Positions 42,908 to 51,108 of a stretch of DNA of 64,000 nucleotides are shown here, piece after piece. Every line of letters begins with the position of its first letter. Position 1 is the first letter of the stretch. A model generated the notes under the pieces. The model was given only the letters and a program-made list of their open reading frames with translations. It did not search any database and was not told the DNA's origin. Where the stretch lies: contig NZ_AUGK01000007.1 in the NCBI RefSeq assembly GCF_000422625.1, positions 1 through 64,000 on the forward strand. Reading direction: 5' to 3'. Made by a program: the position numbers and the translations under genes. The stretch is from Adlercreutzia mucosicola DSM 19490 (GTDB lineage: Bacteria > Actinomycetota > Coriobacteriia > Coriobacteriales > Eggerthellaceae).

Positions 42908-43786
42908 TTATCCGATGAGCGATGGACCCTCCTCTTGGGGCGGGATGAGCCCCTTGGCGCGGAACAGCGCGGCGGCGGCCATATCGCGGTTGCGGTAGGG
43001 GAAGGACCGGTCTTGGAGCAGGCAGGCCACGAACTCGTTGATGAAGCTGTCGTCGGGTGTCACACCTATGGGCACGTTGCGGTAGCTTGCCCGCACGAGC
43101 GCATTGCGGAAGTGGAGCGAATAGTGCTCGAACGCCTCGTTTCCGCAGGAAAACCCGTGGTTCTGCAGCAGCTTCTGCAGAAAGACGGCCACGGTGCGCG
43201 TGTTTCCCTCGGCGAAGGGGTGAATCTGCCAGATGCGCGTGATGAAGGCGCTGATCGACCGTATGTAGGGCCATGGATCGTCGGCGGTATAGGCCCCGGG
43301 CGCGAAGGTGGCGAAGGCTCCGGCGAGATCCTCCTCCAGTGTCTCGAAATCGCCGTATTCTACCGATTCGCGGGCGAGGACGAACTCGCGCTTCGAGAAA
43401 TTGTAGTCGCGGTAGTGCTCCTCGTAGCGTGCATCTTCCATCAGCCCGCGGAAAAGGCGTCCGTGAATGGTGCGCAGGGTGGGCGGCGCCATGGTGAAGC
43501 CGTTGGAATCCAGAAGGTCGCAGATGCGGGCGCTCACCAGGTCGGCTTGCTGGGAGGTACGGTCGATGGCCCGGCCGACCTTCTGCTCGTAGTAGTTGTC
43601 GACGATGTCGCGCAGGTTCTCGGCGCTGATTTCACCTTCCACATAGCGCTGCGCCGGTTCGTCGAAGGCGGCGCTGGTGGTGAGCCCGTCCACGACCTGT
43701 AAGCCCCGCGCGATGCGCACGCGCCTGTCGCGCGTCGCGTAGTCGTAGGGCTCCTCGTAGCGTTCGTAGCCGTAGGTATCTTCCAC
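42908..43786 (-). CDS. Fic-family protein (VbhT-like), minus-strand member of a divergent pair
   Basis: The 292-residue product has the motif HPFAEGNTRTVAVFLQ, the HPFxxGNxRT variant typical of VbhT-type Fic proteins. The N-terminus (ARGLQVVDGLTTSAAFDEPA, then RYVEGEISAENLRDI) resembles a fused VbhA-type antitoxin domain, so the toxin may be held inactive in cis. Upstream, a divergent paralogue is encoded about 260 bases away. The asparagine in place of the second glycine (GNT for GNG) is shared by that paralogue. Confidence 0.82.
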   Translation of the reverse strand: MEDTYGYERYEEPYDYATRDRRVRIARGLQVVDGLTTSAAFDEPAQRYVEGEISAENLRDIVDNYYEQKVGRAIDRTSQQADLVSARICDLLDSNGFTMAPPTLRTIHGRLFRGLMEDARYEEHYRDYNFSKREFVLARESVEYGDFETLEEDLAGAFATFAPGAYTADDPWPYIRSISAFITRIWQIHPFAEGNTRTVAVFLQKLLQNHGFSCGNEAFEHYSLHFRNALVRASYRNVPIGVTPDDSFINEFVACLLQDRSFPYRNRDMAAAALFRAKGLIPPQEEGPSLIG

Positions 43787-43816
43787 AGCGCACCTCCTCT
43801 CGCGGGACTTCGCAAG

Positions 43817-43833
43817 CGTAAGTATAGCTTACG
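43817..43833. promoter_or_regulatory. Dyad between the divergent fic genes
   Basis: CGTAAG-TATAG-CTTACG overlaps a likely TATACT -10 box of the minus-strand gene. It may be an operator; the opposite gene has its own TATACAAT box near 43994-44001. Confidence 0.4.
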
Positions 43834-44044
43834 GCGCGGTGTCTCTCTGGCGCAACGGGCTTTTGCTGGGATCGCTCGTTTATCGCCGTTGTCGATAAGG
43901 CTCCGAAGGCGAAACGAGAGCGCTTGTGGCTTGCAAGCAGTCTTCCGGACGCGCGGCCCGCGTCGCCTGACGGCCTTTGCGGTCAGCTTGTGGTATACAA
44001 TGGGCTGCGGAAATGACGGCGGTGTGGAAAGGCGGTGGCGCGGC

Positions 44045-44932
44045 ATGACGGCCGAGGGCTTGGACGGCTTTGCATACGAGTCGGCTTGTGCGCACGAGTC
44101 GGAGGCGGCGCGGCGCCACTACTGGGCCGTGGCCATCGGGCTGCAGGCGGCGGACGGCCTGGAGGTTTCTCCCTACGTGCGCCGGGTGGCCGATGACTAC
44201 ATCGCCGGCGCGCGCACGCTGGCCGAAACGGGCGAGCTGGTGCGGGCCCATCATGCCGCGGGCCACGATGAGGCGTCTCTCGAGGCCGATCTGGTCGGCC
44301 AGCGCATCGCCGAGCTGCTGGCGGCATCCCCCTTCTACCTGGCGCCCGAGATGCTTCCGGAAATTCACCGCTACCTGTTCCAAGACCTCGATGCGGCGGT
44401 GTACCACCCCGGCGAGTTCAAGACCGAGCGCATGGTCAAGCAGGAGGACATCCTCAACGGCGACAGCGTGCTCTATGCCGATCCGCTGGCCTACGAGATG
44501 GCGCTCAAGGGCGTCTTCGCGACGGAGCAGGCGAAGTCCTACGGCGCCCTTGCGAAAGACGAGCTGGCCGGTTTCTGCCACAGTATCGCCTTTATCTGGC
44601 AGATTCACCCGTTCTACGAGGGCAACACGCGCACCGTCGCCGTGTTCTCGGCGCTCTATCTGAACCAGCTCGGCTTCGATGTGTCCAACGAGCCCTTCGA
44701 GCACCATGCCCGCTATTTCCGCGATGCCCTCGTGCGGGCCATGTACCGCAACGTTCCCGCGGGTATCTTCCCCGACGAGGCGTTTCTGGTGAAGTTCTAC
44801 GAGAGCCTGCTCGGACGCGGACCGGCCTCCTTCGATCGCGAGGAGCTCATGTGCCTGCCGCTGTTCGAGAACCCCGCGCTCTTGCGCAACGTCGACCCCG
44901 CTAAGGCGCTCGATACCTCGAAATTGGCGTGA
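44045..44932 (+). CDS. Fic-family protein (VbhT-like), plus-strand member of a divergent pair
   Basis: The 295-residue product has HPFYEGNTRTVAVFSALYLN and is clearly related to the divergent gene: shared landmarks are IAFIWQIHPF, FEHHARYFRDALVRAMYRNV and the VbhA-like N-terminus (AIGLQAADGLEVSPYVRRVA, DDYIAGA). An inhibitory helix is probably fused at the N-terminal side as in VbhA-VbhT. Start ATG 44045 has GGAAAGGCGG about 10 bases upstream. The pair probably arose by local duplication and inversion. Confidence 0.82.
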   Translation: MTAEGLDGFAYESACAHESEAARRHYWAVAIGLQAADGLEVSPYVRRVADDYIAGARTLAETGELVRAHHAAGHDEASLEADLVGQRIAELLAASPFYLAPEMLPEIHRYLFQDLDAAVYHPGEFKTERMVKQEDILNGDSVLYADPLAYEMALKGVFATEQAKSYGALAKDELAGFCHSIAFIWQIHPFYEGNTRTVAVFSALYLNQLGFDVSNEPFEHHARYFRDALVRAMYRNVPAGIFPDEAFLVKFYESLLGRGPASFDREELMCLPLFENPALLRNVDPAKALDTSKLA

Positions 44933-44998
44933 ATCGCCGCCTCCCTTAAAGCACTCTCTCGCTCTCACCTTGGCGGCATAGGTCGCTCTCATTTTCCC

Positions 44999-45026
44999 TT
45001 GACATCTTCTGGATGTAATATATACT
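44999..45026 (+). promoter_or_regulatory. Promoter of the XRE-DUF6773 operon
   Basis: TTGACA at 44999-45004 and TATACT at 45021-45026 are spaced 16 bp apart. Two direct copies of a TATAxxTTGCA motif (about 45021-45031 and 45041-45051) follow or overlap the -10 box and could be binding sites for the XRE protein. Confidence 0.65.
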
Positions 45027-45077
45027 TTGCAAATGGAAGATATATCTTGCATCAATCGACGCGAGGGAAGGAGCGGT

Positions 45078-45278
45078 TTGGAAGGCGAGAAGAACTTGCG
45101 CATGAAGACGGCCCGCATGGAGGCGGGGCTGTCGCAATCGGATTTGGCCTGTCGCGTGGGAGCCACGCGACAGACCATCGGGCTCATCGAAGCGGGGCGC
45201 TACAACCCCAGCCTGAAGCTCTGCCGAGCCATCTGCGTCGCGCTCGGCAAAACGCTGAACGATTTGTTTTGGGAATAG
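45078..45278 (+). CDS. Small XRE-family regulator
   Basis: The product (about 66 residues) is a compact Cro-type helix-turn-helix: NLRMKTARMEAGLSQSDLAC, then RVGATRQTIGLIEAGRYNPS. TTG 45078 is preferred as start because AAGGAG lies four bases upstream; in-frame ATG 45033 would start on the promoter. It precedes a DUF6773 membrane protein by 10 bases; this XRE-plus-membrane-protein pairing is common in Gram-positive bacteria. Confidence 0.85.
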   Translation: MEGEKNLRMKTARMEAGLSQSDLACRVGATRQTIGLIEAGRYNPSLKLCRAICVALGKTLNDLFWE

Positions 45279-45288
45279 GAGGGGTCGT

Positions 45289-45852
45289 ATGAACCTCGTG
45301 AAACGCTGGAACGAGTACATGGGGCCGAAGGACGAGCGCCTCGAGGCCGTGAGCAACCGCTGCGCCAAGGTGGGCTTCATGATCCTGCTCTTCGGCTCGG
45401 TCATCTGCTGCTACTACGGGATAATGCTCGATCAGGTGGCCCTTACCACCGACACCGCGCTGGCCACGGCGGTGGGGGAGAGGCTGGTGGACCCCATCCA
45501 GCTGCAGTTCGGGGTCATCGTCGTGGCGTGTTTCGTGTCGCTGTATCTGGAGACGAGAAGCGGCATCACGAGCGACCGCATGCGCCTGGCCACGGTGGAC
45601 AAGGTGCCGTGGGACTACGTGGCGGTGCTGTCCGTTCTGACCGGCGCGCTGCTCTTCGTGCTCACGACGGGGCTGCGCATTGCGGCCGAGGTGCAGATCG
45701 TCGGGGTGGAGAACGTGACCTGGGCGGGGGACGTGGCCATGGGCGTCGTCTACTTCGTCATGGGCTTCGGACTCGCCATGGGGTTTGTCGGCCTGCAGTT
45801 CCACTCCGCCATCAAGCGCCGCCAAGAGCTTGAGCGCGAGCTGGACGACTAG
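45289..45852 (+). CDS. DUF6773-like membrane protein
   Basis: The 187-residue product starts NLVKRWNEYMGPKDERLEAV and has four hydrophobic helices arranged as two pairs, the DUF6773 pattern from memory. It shares an operon with the small XRE regulator. Function unknown. Confidence 0.75.
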   Translation: MNLVKRWNEYMGPKDERLEAVSNRCAKVGFMILLFGSVICCYYGIMLDQVALTTDTALATAVGERLVDPIQLQFGVIVVACFVSLYLETRSGITSDRMRLATVDKVPWDYVAVLSVLTGALLFVLTTGLRIAAEVQIVGVENVTWAGDVAMGVVYFVMGFGLAMGFVGLQFHSAIKRRQELERELDD

Positions 45853-45983
45853 GGGAGAAGGGCAAGGGGCCGCGCCTCTCTGAGATACTATGTGCCCTGC
45901 TGCAAAGGTGCTCGAATCTGGCAGACAGGCTCTTGCCGGAGCTGGCGACGGCAAGGCCCCGCGTGCGATAGGAGGGCGTCCCG

Positions 45984-46253
45984 ATGAATGAGAAAACCTA
46001 CGAATTCGAGGTGGAATTGAAGAAGGTGCCCGACATCGACGGGGCTTATGTGGAGTTTCCCTACGACGTTCGGGAAGAATTCGGGCGCGGACGGGTGAAG
46101 GTGCACGCTACCTTCGACGGCGTGCCCTATGATGGAAGCCTCGTGCGCATGGGAACGCCCGGCCACATCATCGGCGTGCGGAAGGACATCCGCGCGGCCG
46201 TGGGGAAGCAGCCCGGCGATACGGTGCACGTGACTGTTCGCGAGCGAGCCTGA
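45984..46253 (+). CDS. DUF1905 domain protein
   Basis: The 89-residue product is a single DUF1905 beta-barrel: [20 protein letters not shown], then [20 protein letters not shown] and the end [12 protein letters not shown]. Such domains occur next to or fused to YdeI-type proteins and bind unknown ligands. GGAGGG lies before ATG 45984. It may be the first gene of the rhodanese/CoA-disulfide reductase operon, 10 bases upstream. Confidence 0.88.
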   Translation: MNEKTYEFEVELKKVPDIDGAYVEFPYDVREEFGRGRVKVHATFDGVPYDGSLVRMGTPGHIIGVRKDIRAAVGKQPGDTVHVTVRERA

Positions 46254-46263
46254 AGGGGAAGCC

Positions 46264-46584
46264 ATGGGATTGTTTGACAGCTTGAGGCCGGCCGACATCA
46301 ACGCCGGGGTGCGGGAGTTCCGTGAGACGCTGGGGGCGAAGCTCATCGACGTGCGCACGCCGGCGGAGTTTGCCGACGGCCATATCCCCGGCGCGGTGAA
46401 CGTGCCGCTGCAACAGATCGGCTCCATAGCGGCAGCGGTGCCCGAGGCGGCCACGCCACTGTTCGTGTACTGCCTGAGCGGCGGTCGCAGCGCCCAGGCC
46501 GCGGCGGCCCTGAAGCGAGCGGGCTACGGCGATGTGCGCAATATCGGCGGTATTGGGAGCTGGAACGGGGAGGTGGAGCGCTAG
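46264..46584 (+). CDS. Rhodanese-like sulfurtransferase
   Basis: The 106-residue single-domain rhodanese has LIDVRTPAEFADGHIPGAVN and the active loop VYCLSGGRS, whose cysteine would carry the persulfide. It ends one base before the CoA-disulfide reductase ATG, so the two work together, probably passing sulfane sulfur. Confidence 0.93.
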   Translation: MGLFDSLRPADINAGVREFRETLGAKLIDVRTPAEFADGHIPGAVNVPLQQIGSIAAAVPEAATPLFVYCLSGGRSAQAAAALKRAGYGDVRNIGGIGSWNGEVER

Positions 46585-48273
46585 ATGAAGGTCGTCATTA
46601 TCGGGGGCGTGGCCGGCGGCGCGAGCGCGGCGGCGCGGCTGCGTCGGCTGGACGAGAGCGCCGAGATCGTCATGTTGGAGCGCACGGGCTACGTGTCCTA
46701 CGCGAACTGCGGGCTGCCCTACTACGTGGGCGGTGTCATCGCCGACCGCGCCGAGCTGACGCTGCAGACGCCGGAGCGCTTCCGCGAGCGCTTCAACATC
46801 GACGTGCGCGTGGGCAGCGAGGTGACCGCCATCAACCGGGAGGCGAAGACGGTCTCGGTGCGCGAGGCGGAGACGGGCCGCATCTACGAGGAGCCCTACG
46901 ACAAGCTCATCTTGGCGCCGGGGGCCGCTCCGGTGGTGCCGGCGGCCGTGTCGCTGGATTCGCCGCGGGTGTTCACCTTGCGCACGGTAGAGGACGCCCT
47001 GGCTCTGCGTGCGTTTGTGACCGAGAAGACGCCGCGCCGGGCCGTGGTAGTCGGCGGCGGCTTCATCGGCATCGAGGCCGCCGAGAACTTGGTGGAGATG
47101 GGCGTGGAAACCACGCTCGTGCAGCGACCCGCGCAGCTGCTGAAGCCCCTGGACGCCGACATGGCCGCCTTCGTGCACGCTGAGATGCGCGCTCATGGGG
47201 TGCGTCTCGTGCTCGGCGGCTCGCTGGAGGCGGTGGACGAGGACGCCTGCGGTCTTGTCGTGCGCCTCGGCGACGGCGAGGCGCTGCCGGTCGATCTGGT
47301 GGTGCTCGCCATCGGCGTGGCGCCCGAGGCGCACCTGGCCGCCGAGGCGGGGCTCGCCCTCGGCCAGCGCGGCAGTATTGCCGCCGACGCGTCCATGCGC
47401 ACCTCTGATCCGGACATCTTCGCCGTGGGCGATGCCGTGGAGGTGACTCACGGCGTGACGGGAAAGAAGGCGCTCGTGGCCTTGGCCGGCCCCGCCAACA
47501 AGCAGGGGCGCATCGCCGCCGATGTCATCTGCGGTCTTAACAGCCGCTATGGCGGCTCCTGGGGCTCGTCGGTCATCAAGGTGTTCGATCTCACCGTGGC
47601 GTCCACGGGTCTGAACGAGGCGGCCGCCCGCACCCAGGGCTACGATTGCGACGCGGTTATCCTGTCGCCCGGCTCCCATGCCGGCTACTACCCCGGCGCA
47701 CGCCCCCTGACCATGAAGGTGGTGTTCGAGAGGGGCACGCTGCGGCTGCTCGGCGCCCAGATCGTGGGGGCCGAGGGGGCAGACAAGCGCATCGACGTTC
47801 TGGCCTGCGCCATGCAGCTGGGAGCCGATGGAGCGCGCCTGAAAGATCTGGACCTGGCCTACGCGCCGCCCTATTCCTCGGCCAAGGACCCCGTGAACAT
47901 GGCCGGCTTCATGATCGAGAACGTGGCCGCCGGCCTGATGAAGCAGGCTGGCTACGACGAGATTCCCGCCCTGCGCTCGGCCGGTGCCACGCTGCTCGAC
48001 GTGCGCACGGGAGCAGAATGGGATCGGGGCCACATCGACGGGTTCGTGCACATTCCTCTGGATGAGCTGCGCGACCGCCTGGGCGAGCTGCCGGCCTCAG
48101 CGCCGGTCTACGTGACGTGCCAGTCGGGTCTGCGCAGCTACGTGGCCTGCCGCATGCTGGCCCAGCACGGCTTCGACGCCTACAATTTCCGCGGCGGCTA
48201 CGGCTTCTACCGCGTGGTGGTTGCCGACGGGGAGCCGGTGCGCTGCGCCCGCCCCTGCGGCGCCGAGCGTTAG
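46585..48273 (+). CDS. CoA-disulfide reductase with C-terminal rhodanese domain
   Basis: The 562-residue flavoprotein has the FAD motif VVIIGGVAGGASAAARLRRL and the single redox cysteine in YANCGLPYYVGG (Cys 42), which is diagnostic of the CoA-disulfide/persulfide reductase group. A second Rossmann site is RAVVVGGGFIGIEAAENLVE. The C-terminal 110 residues are a rhodanese with the active loop TCQSGLRS (Cys 512). It reduces CoA disulfide, CoA persulfide or polysulfide with NAD(P)H. The adjoining free rhodanese supports a role in sulfane sulfur handling and redox protection. Confidence 0.93.
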   Translation: MKVVIIGGVAGGASAAARLRRLDESAEIVMLERTGYVSYANCGLPYYVGGVIADRAELTLQTPERFRERFNIDVRVGSEVTAINREAKTVSVREAETGRIYEEPYDKLILAPGAAPVVPAAVSLDSPRVFTLRTVEDALALRAFVTEKTPRRAVVVGGGFIGIEAAENLVEMGVETTLVQRPAQLLKPLDADMAAFVHAEMRAHGVRLVLGGSLEAVDEDACGLVVRLGDGEALPVDLVVLAIGVAPEAHLAAEAGLALGQRGSIAADASMRTSDPDIFAVGDAVEVTHGVTGKKALVALAGPANKQGRIAADVICGLNSRYGGSWGSSVIKVFDLTVASTGLNEAAARTQGYDCDAVILSPGSHAGYYPGARPLTMKVVFERGTLRLLGAQIVGAEGADKRIDVLACAMQLGADGARLKDLDLAYAPPYSSAKDPVNMAGFMIENVAAGLMKQAGYDEIPALRSAGATLLDVRTGAEWDRGHIDGFVHIPLDELRDRLGELPASAPVYVTCQSGLRSYVACRMLAQHGFDAYNFRGGYGFYRVVVADGEPVRCARPCGAER

Positions 48274-48408
48274 GGACTGAGCGCCCGCTTCGGATGGGTC
48301 CTGGATTGCTTCGGGGCGAGAAGGGAAAAAGAGAGGGGCGACGGGCCCCTGCGCGAAAAGAGGTGCGCCTCGAAGACGGGGCGCACCGCGGCAACTAAGG
48401 AGACTGGC

Positions 48409-48849
48409 ATGGCATTGACCGTCAAGCGTTTTCACGAGCTGAGCCTGGACGAATATCACGAGATGCTGAAACTGCGCTGTGCGGTGTTCGTCGTGGAGCA
48501 GCAGAGCCCCTACCAGGAAGTGGACGACGCCGACAAGGAGGCGCTGCACCTGTGGCTGCGCGACGGGGACGGCGCGCTTGCGGCCTATGCCCGGGTGCTG
48601 CCGGCCGGCGTGACCCATCCCACGGCCTCCATCGGCCGCGTCATCGCCGTCCAGCGCGGCATGGGCGCGGGGCGTCGCATCATGGAGGAGGCCATCCGCG
48701 TGGCCCAAAGTGAGCTGGGCGCCGACGTCATCACCATCGAGGCCCAGGTGCAGGCCCGCGGCTTCTACGAGAAGCTCGGCTTCAGGCAGACCTCCGACGA
48801 GTTCGACGACGGCGGCATTCCCCATATCGAGATGCGCCTGACGCGCTAA
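48409..48849 (+). CDS. elaA: GNAT acetyltransferase ElaA
   Basis: The 146-residue product has the ElaA layout: KLRCAVFVVEQQSPYQEVDD, the acetyl-CoA loop VIAVQRGMGAGRRIMEEA and FYEKLGFRQTSDEFDDGGIP near the end. Substrate unknown. AAGGAG precedes ATG 48409. Confidence 0.92.
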   Translation: MALTVKRFHELSLDEYHEMLKLRCAVFVVEQQSPYQEVDDADKEALHLWLRDGDGALAAYARVLPAGVTHPTASIGRVIAVQRGMGAGRRIMEEAIRVAQSELGADVITIEAQVQARGFYEKLGFRQTSDEFDDGGIPHIEMRLTR

Positions 48850-48913
48850 CCTATCCGGCCGGGGCGACTCGGGATATGCTGGGGCGGTCTGTGCGGGCGA
48901 GAAGGGAGATACC

Positions 48914-49891
48914 ATGAACCAGCGCGAGATATACTTGGCCGGAGGCTGCTTTTGGGGTACCGAGGCCTACCTGAAGCGCATCCCCGGCGTTCTGGAAACC
49001 GAGGTCGGTTACGCGAACAGCGCCGTGGCCGACCCCAGCTACGAGGAGGTGTGCTCCGGCGAGACGGGCGCGGCCGAGGCCGTGCGCGTTACTTACGATG
49101 CCGATGTGCTGCCGTTGCCTCTGCTTCTGGCGGCCTACCTGCGCACGGTGGATCCCTTCTCGCTGAACCGCCAGGGCAACGACCGCGGCACCCAGTACCG
49201 TACGGGCATCTACTGGATCGACGACGCAGACCGGGCCGCCGCGATCTCGGCGCTGGTGAGTCTCGCACGCACCAGCGGCAAGAACCCGCGCATTGAGGCT
49301 GCCCCGCTCGCCAACTTCTCTCCCGCCGAGGCCTATCACCAAGACTACTTAGGCCGCAATCCCTTCGGCTACTGCCATGTGAACCTCGCCGACGCCCGCG
49401 TTTTCGTGGAAGAGCACGCCGCGGACTTCGCCATCGCCGACCGGGGTTATACGCGGCCTTCCGACGAGGAGATACGCGACTCACTGACGCCCGAGGCCTT
49501 CGAGGTGACCCAGGAGGCGGCCACGGATAGGCCCCATGCGCACCCCTACGACCAGCAGTTTGAGGACGGCATCTACGTGGATGTGGTCACCGGCGAGCCG
49601 CTGTTCAGCGCACGGGATAAGTTCGACGCCGGCTGCGGCTGGCCGTCGTTCTCGCGTCCGCTGGCTGAAAGCGTCGTCAAGGAGTCGGTGGACGAGTCTA
49701 TCTCCGGCATGCCCCGCGTGGAGGTGCGCAGCGCTGTCGGAGACAGCCATCTGGGCCACGTCTTCGCAGATGGGCCAGTTGAACTGGGTGGCCAACGCTA
49801 CTGTATAAACGGAAGCGCCCTCCGCTTCATTCCCGCCGACAAGCTAGAAGCTGAAGGCTACGGCTACCTGCGCGATGTCGTGTCTCAATAG
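48914..49891 (+). CDS. msrAB: Bifunctional methionine sulfoxide reductase MsrA/MsrB
   Basis: The N-terminal MsrA has the catalytic GCFWG (Cys 12) and AYHQDYLGRNPFGYCHV; the C-terminal MsrB has FDAGCGWPSF, HLGHVFADGP and the catalytic RYCINGSALRF (Cys 297). The 325-residue protein therefore repairs both S- and R-sulfoxides of methionine. The A-before-B fusion is common in gut anaerobes. No signal peptide, so it acts in the cytoplasm. Confidence 0.95.
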   Translation: MNQREIYLAGGCFWGTEAYLKRIPGVLETEVGYANSAVADPSYEEVCSGETGAAEAVRVTYDADVLPLPLLLAAYLRTVDPFSLNRQGNDRGTQYRTGIYWIDDADRAAAISALVSLARTSGKNPRIEAAPLANFSPAEAYHQDYLGRNPFGYCHVNLADARVFVEEHAADFAIADRGYTRPSDEEIRDSLTPEAFEVTQEAATDRPHAHPYDQQFEDGIYVDVVTGEPLFSARDKFDAGCGWPSFSRPLAESVVKESVDESISGMPRVEVRSAVGDSHLGHVFADGPVELGGQRYCINGSALRFIPADKLEAEGYGYLRDVVSQ

Positions 49892-50035
49892 GTAGAGGCA
49901 ACAGGGGCAAGTTGGCGGTGTGCATCGGGGCCGTCTCGGGCGAAGCTTGCGTTACGGCTTGGTGGCCCGGTGCTCGGGGTGCGGCTCGTGTGCGACAATG
50001 GGGAAGTTTCGATTGCGAATGAGAAAGGAAGCTTC

Positions 50036-50566
50036 ATGCGCCCCTACGAAGAGCTCATCGTGCCCATTCCCGACTATCCGAAGCCGGGTATCGTGTTCCA
50101 AGACCTCACGCCGGCCTTCGCGGACGGCGCGGCCTTCGCCGCCATGGCGGACGATTTGGCCGCGCACTTCGCCGATGCCGGCATCACCAAGGTGGTGGGC
50201 GCCGAGGCCCGCGGCTTCATTGTGGGCGCGGCGGTGGCCTTGCGCTTGGGAGCTGGCTTCGTGCCCTGCCGCAAGCCGGGCAAGCTCCCGCGTACGACGT
50301 TGCGCGAATCCTATGTGCTGGAGTACGGCACCGATGTGCTGGAGATTCACGCCGACGCGCTGACGCCTGACGACGTGGTGCTCATCGTGGACGATTTGGT
50401 GGCCACGGGCGGCACCACCACGGCCATGGTGCGCCTCATACGCGCGAGCGGCGCGCATCTGGCGGGCCTCGGCTTCGTCATGGAGCTGGCCTTTCTGAGC
50501 CCCCGTGCCGTGATCGCCGAGGAAACCGATGCCGAGGTGTTCTCGCTTATAGCCGTGGAGGGCTAG
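50036..50566 (+). CDS. apt: Adenine phosphoribosyltransferase
   Basis: The enzyme converts adenine and PRPP to AMP in purine salvage. The 176-residue product carries [37 protein letters not shown] and the PRPP loop [24 protein letters not shown] precedes ATG 50036. Confidence 0.95.
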   Translation: MRPYEELIVPIPDYPKPGIVFQDLTPAFADGAAFAAMADDLAAHFADAGITKVVGAEARGFIVGAAVALRLGAGFVPCRKPGKLPRTTLRESYVLEYGTDVLEIHADALTPDDVVLIVDDLVATGGTTTAMVRLIRASGAHLAGLGFVMELAFLSPRAVIAEETDAEVFSLIAVEG

Positions 50567-50719
50567 CTGCGAACGTAATCGGCCGGTGGCGCGGCGTCAA
50601 CGGGTCGGTGTAAGGTGACGAGACGGGTCGGCAAGTGACTGCGCGCTCCGATATTATGGTCGGGTCGAGGGGCGGTGCCTTCGCATCGCCTGGCCCTGCG
50701 AGTTAAGGAGTGACGCATT

Positions 50720-51025
50720 ATGGCAATTCTTTCGAACCCCTTCGTCATGGAAGTCCCGCGCAAGCTGACCGACCGCGAGCTGGCCAACGCCATCCGCCAG
50801 GATCTGGTGGGCGAGCTGGAGGCCATCCACGAGTACGATGCCCACATTCTCGCCACTGACAACAAGGACGCCATCAAGGTGCTCTCCGACATCCGCGACG
50901 AGGAGCGCGAGCATATGGGCGAGCTGTTGGAGCTGCTGGAGCGTCTGTGCCCCGACGAGAAGGGCCTGCACGACGAGGGCCGCGAGGAAGTGCGCGAGCT
51001 GCTCGGCGACAAGAAGGGCAAGTAG
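50720..51025 (+). CDS. Small ferritin-like (encapsulated-ferritin/rubrerythrin type) protein
   Basis: The 101-residue product has the two-helix, metal-binding layout of encapsulated ferritin-like proteins: RQDLVGELEAIHEYDAHI and IRDEEREHMGELLELLERL, with ELEAIHEYDAH and EEREH as the iron ligands. These dimerise to make a di-iron ferroxidase. No encapsulin gene is visible nearby, so the cage partner, if any, is elsewhere. AAGGAG precedes ATG 50720. Confidence 0.75.
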   Translation: MAILSNPFVMEVPRKLTDRELANAIRQDLVGELEAIHEYDAHILATDNKDAIKVLSDIRDEEREHMGELLELLERLCPDEKGLHDEGREEVRELLGDKKGK

Positions 51026-51054
51026 GCGCCGCGCCATCCCAAGTCGTCATCATG

Positions 51055-51091
51055 CAAGCGGGCCGCTTTCCCACGAGGACCGGCCCGCTTT
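51055..51091. terminator. Rho-independent terminator
   Basis: AAGCGGGCC (51055-51063) pairs with GGCCCGCTT (51081-51089) and is followed by more T residues. It lies after the ferritin-like gene and between convergent genes. Confidence 0.8.
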
Positions 51092-51108
51092 TCGTGCTCG
51101 GAGTTCTC

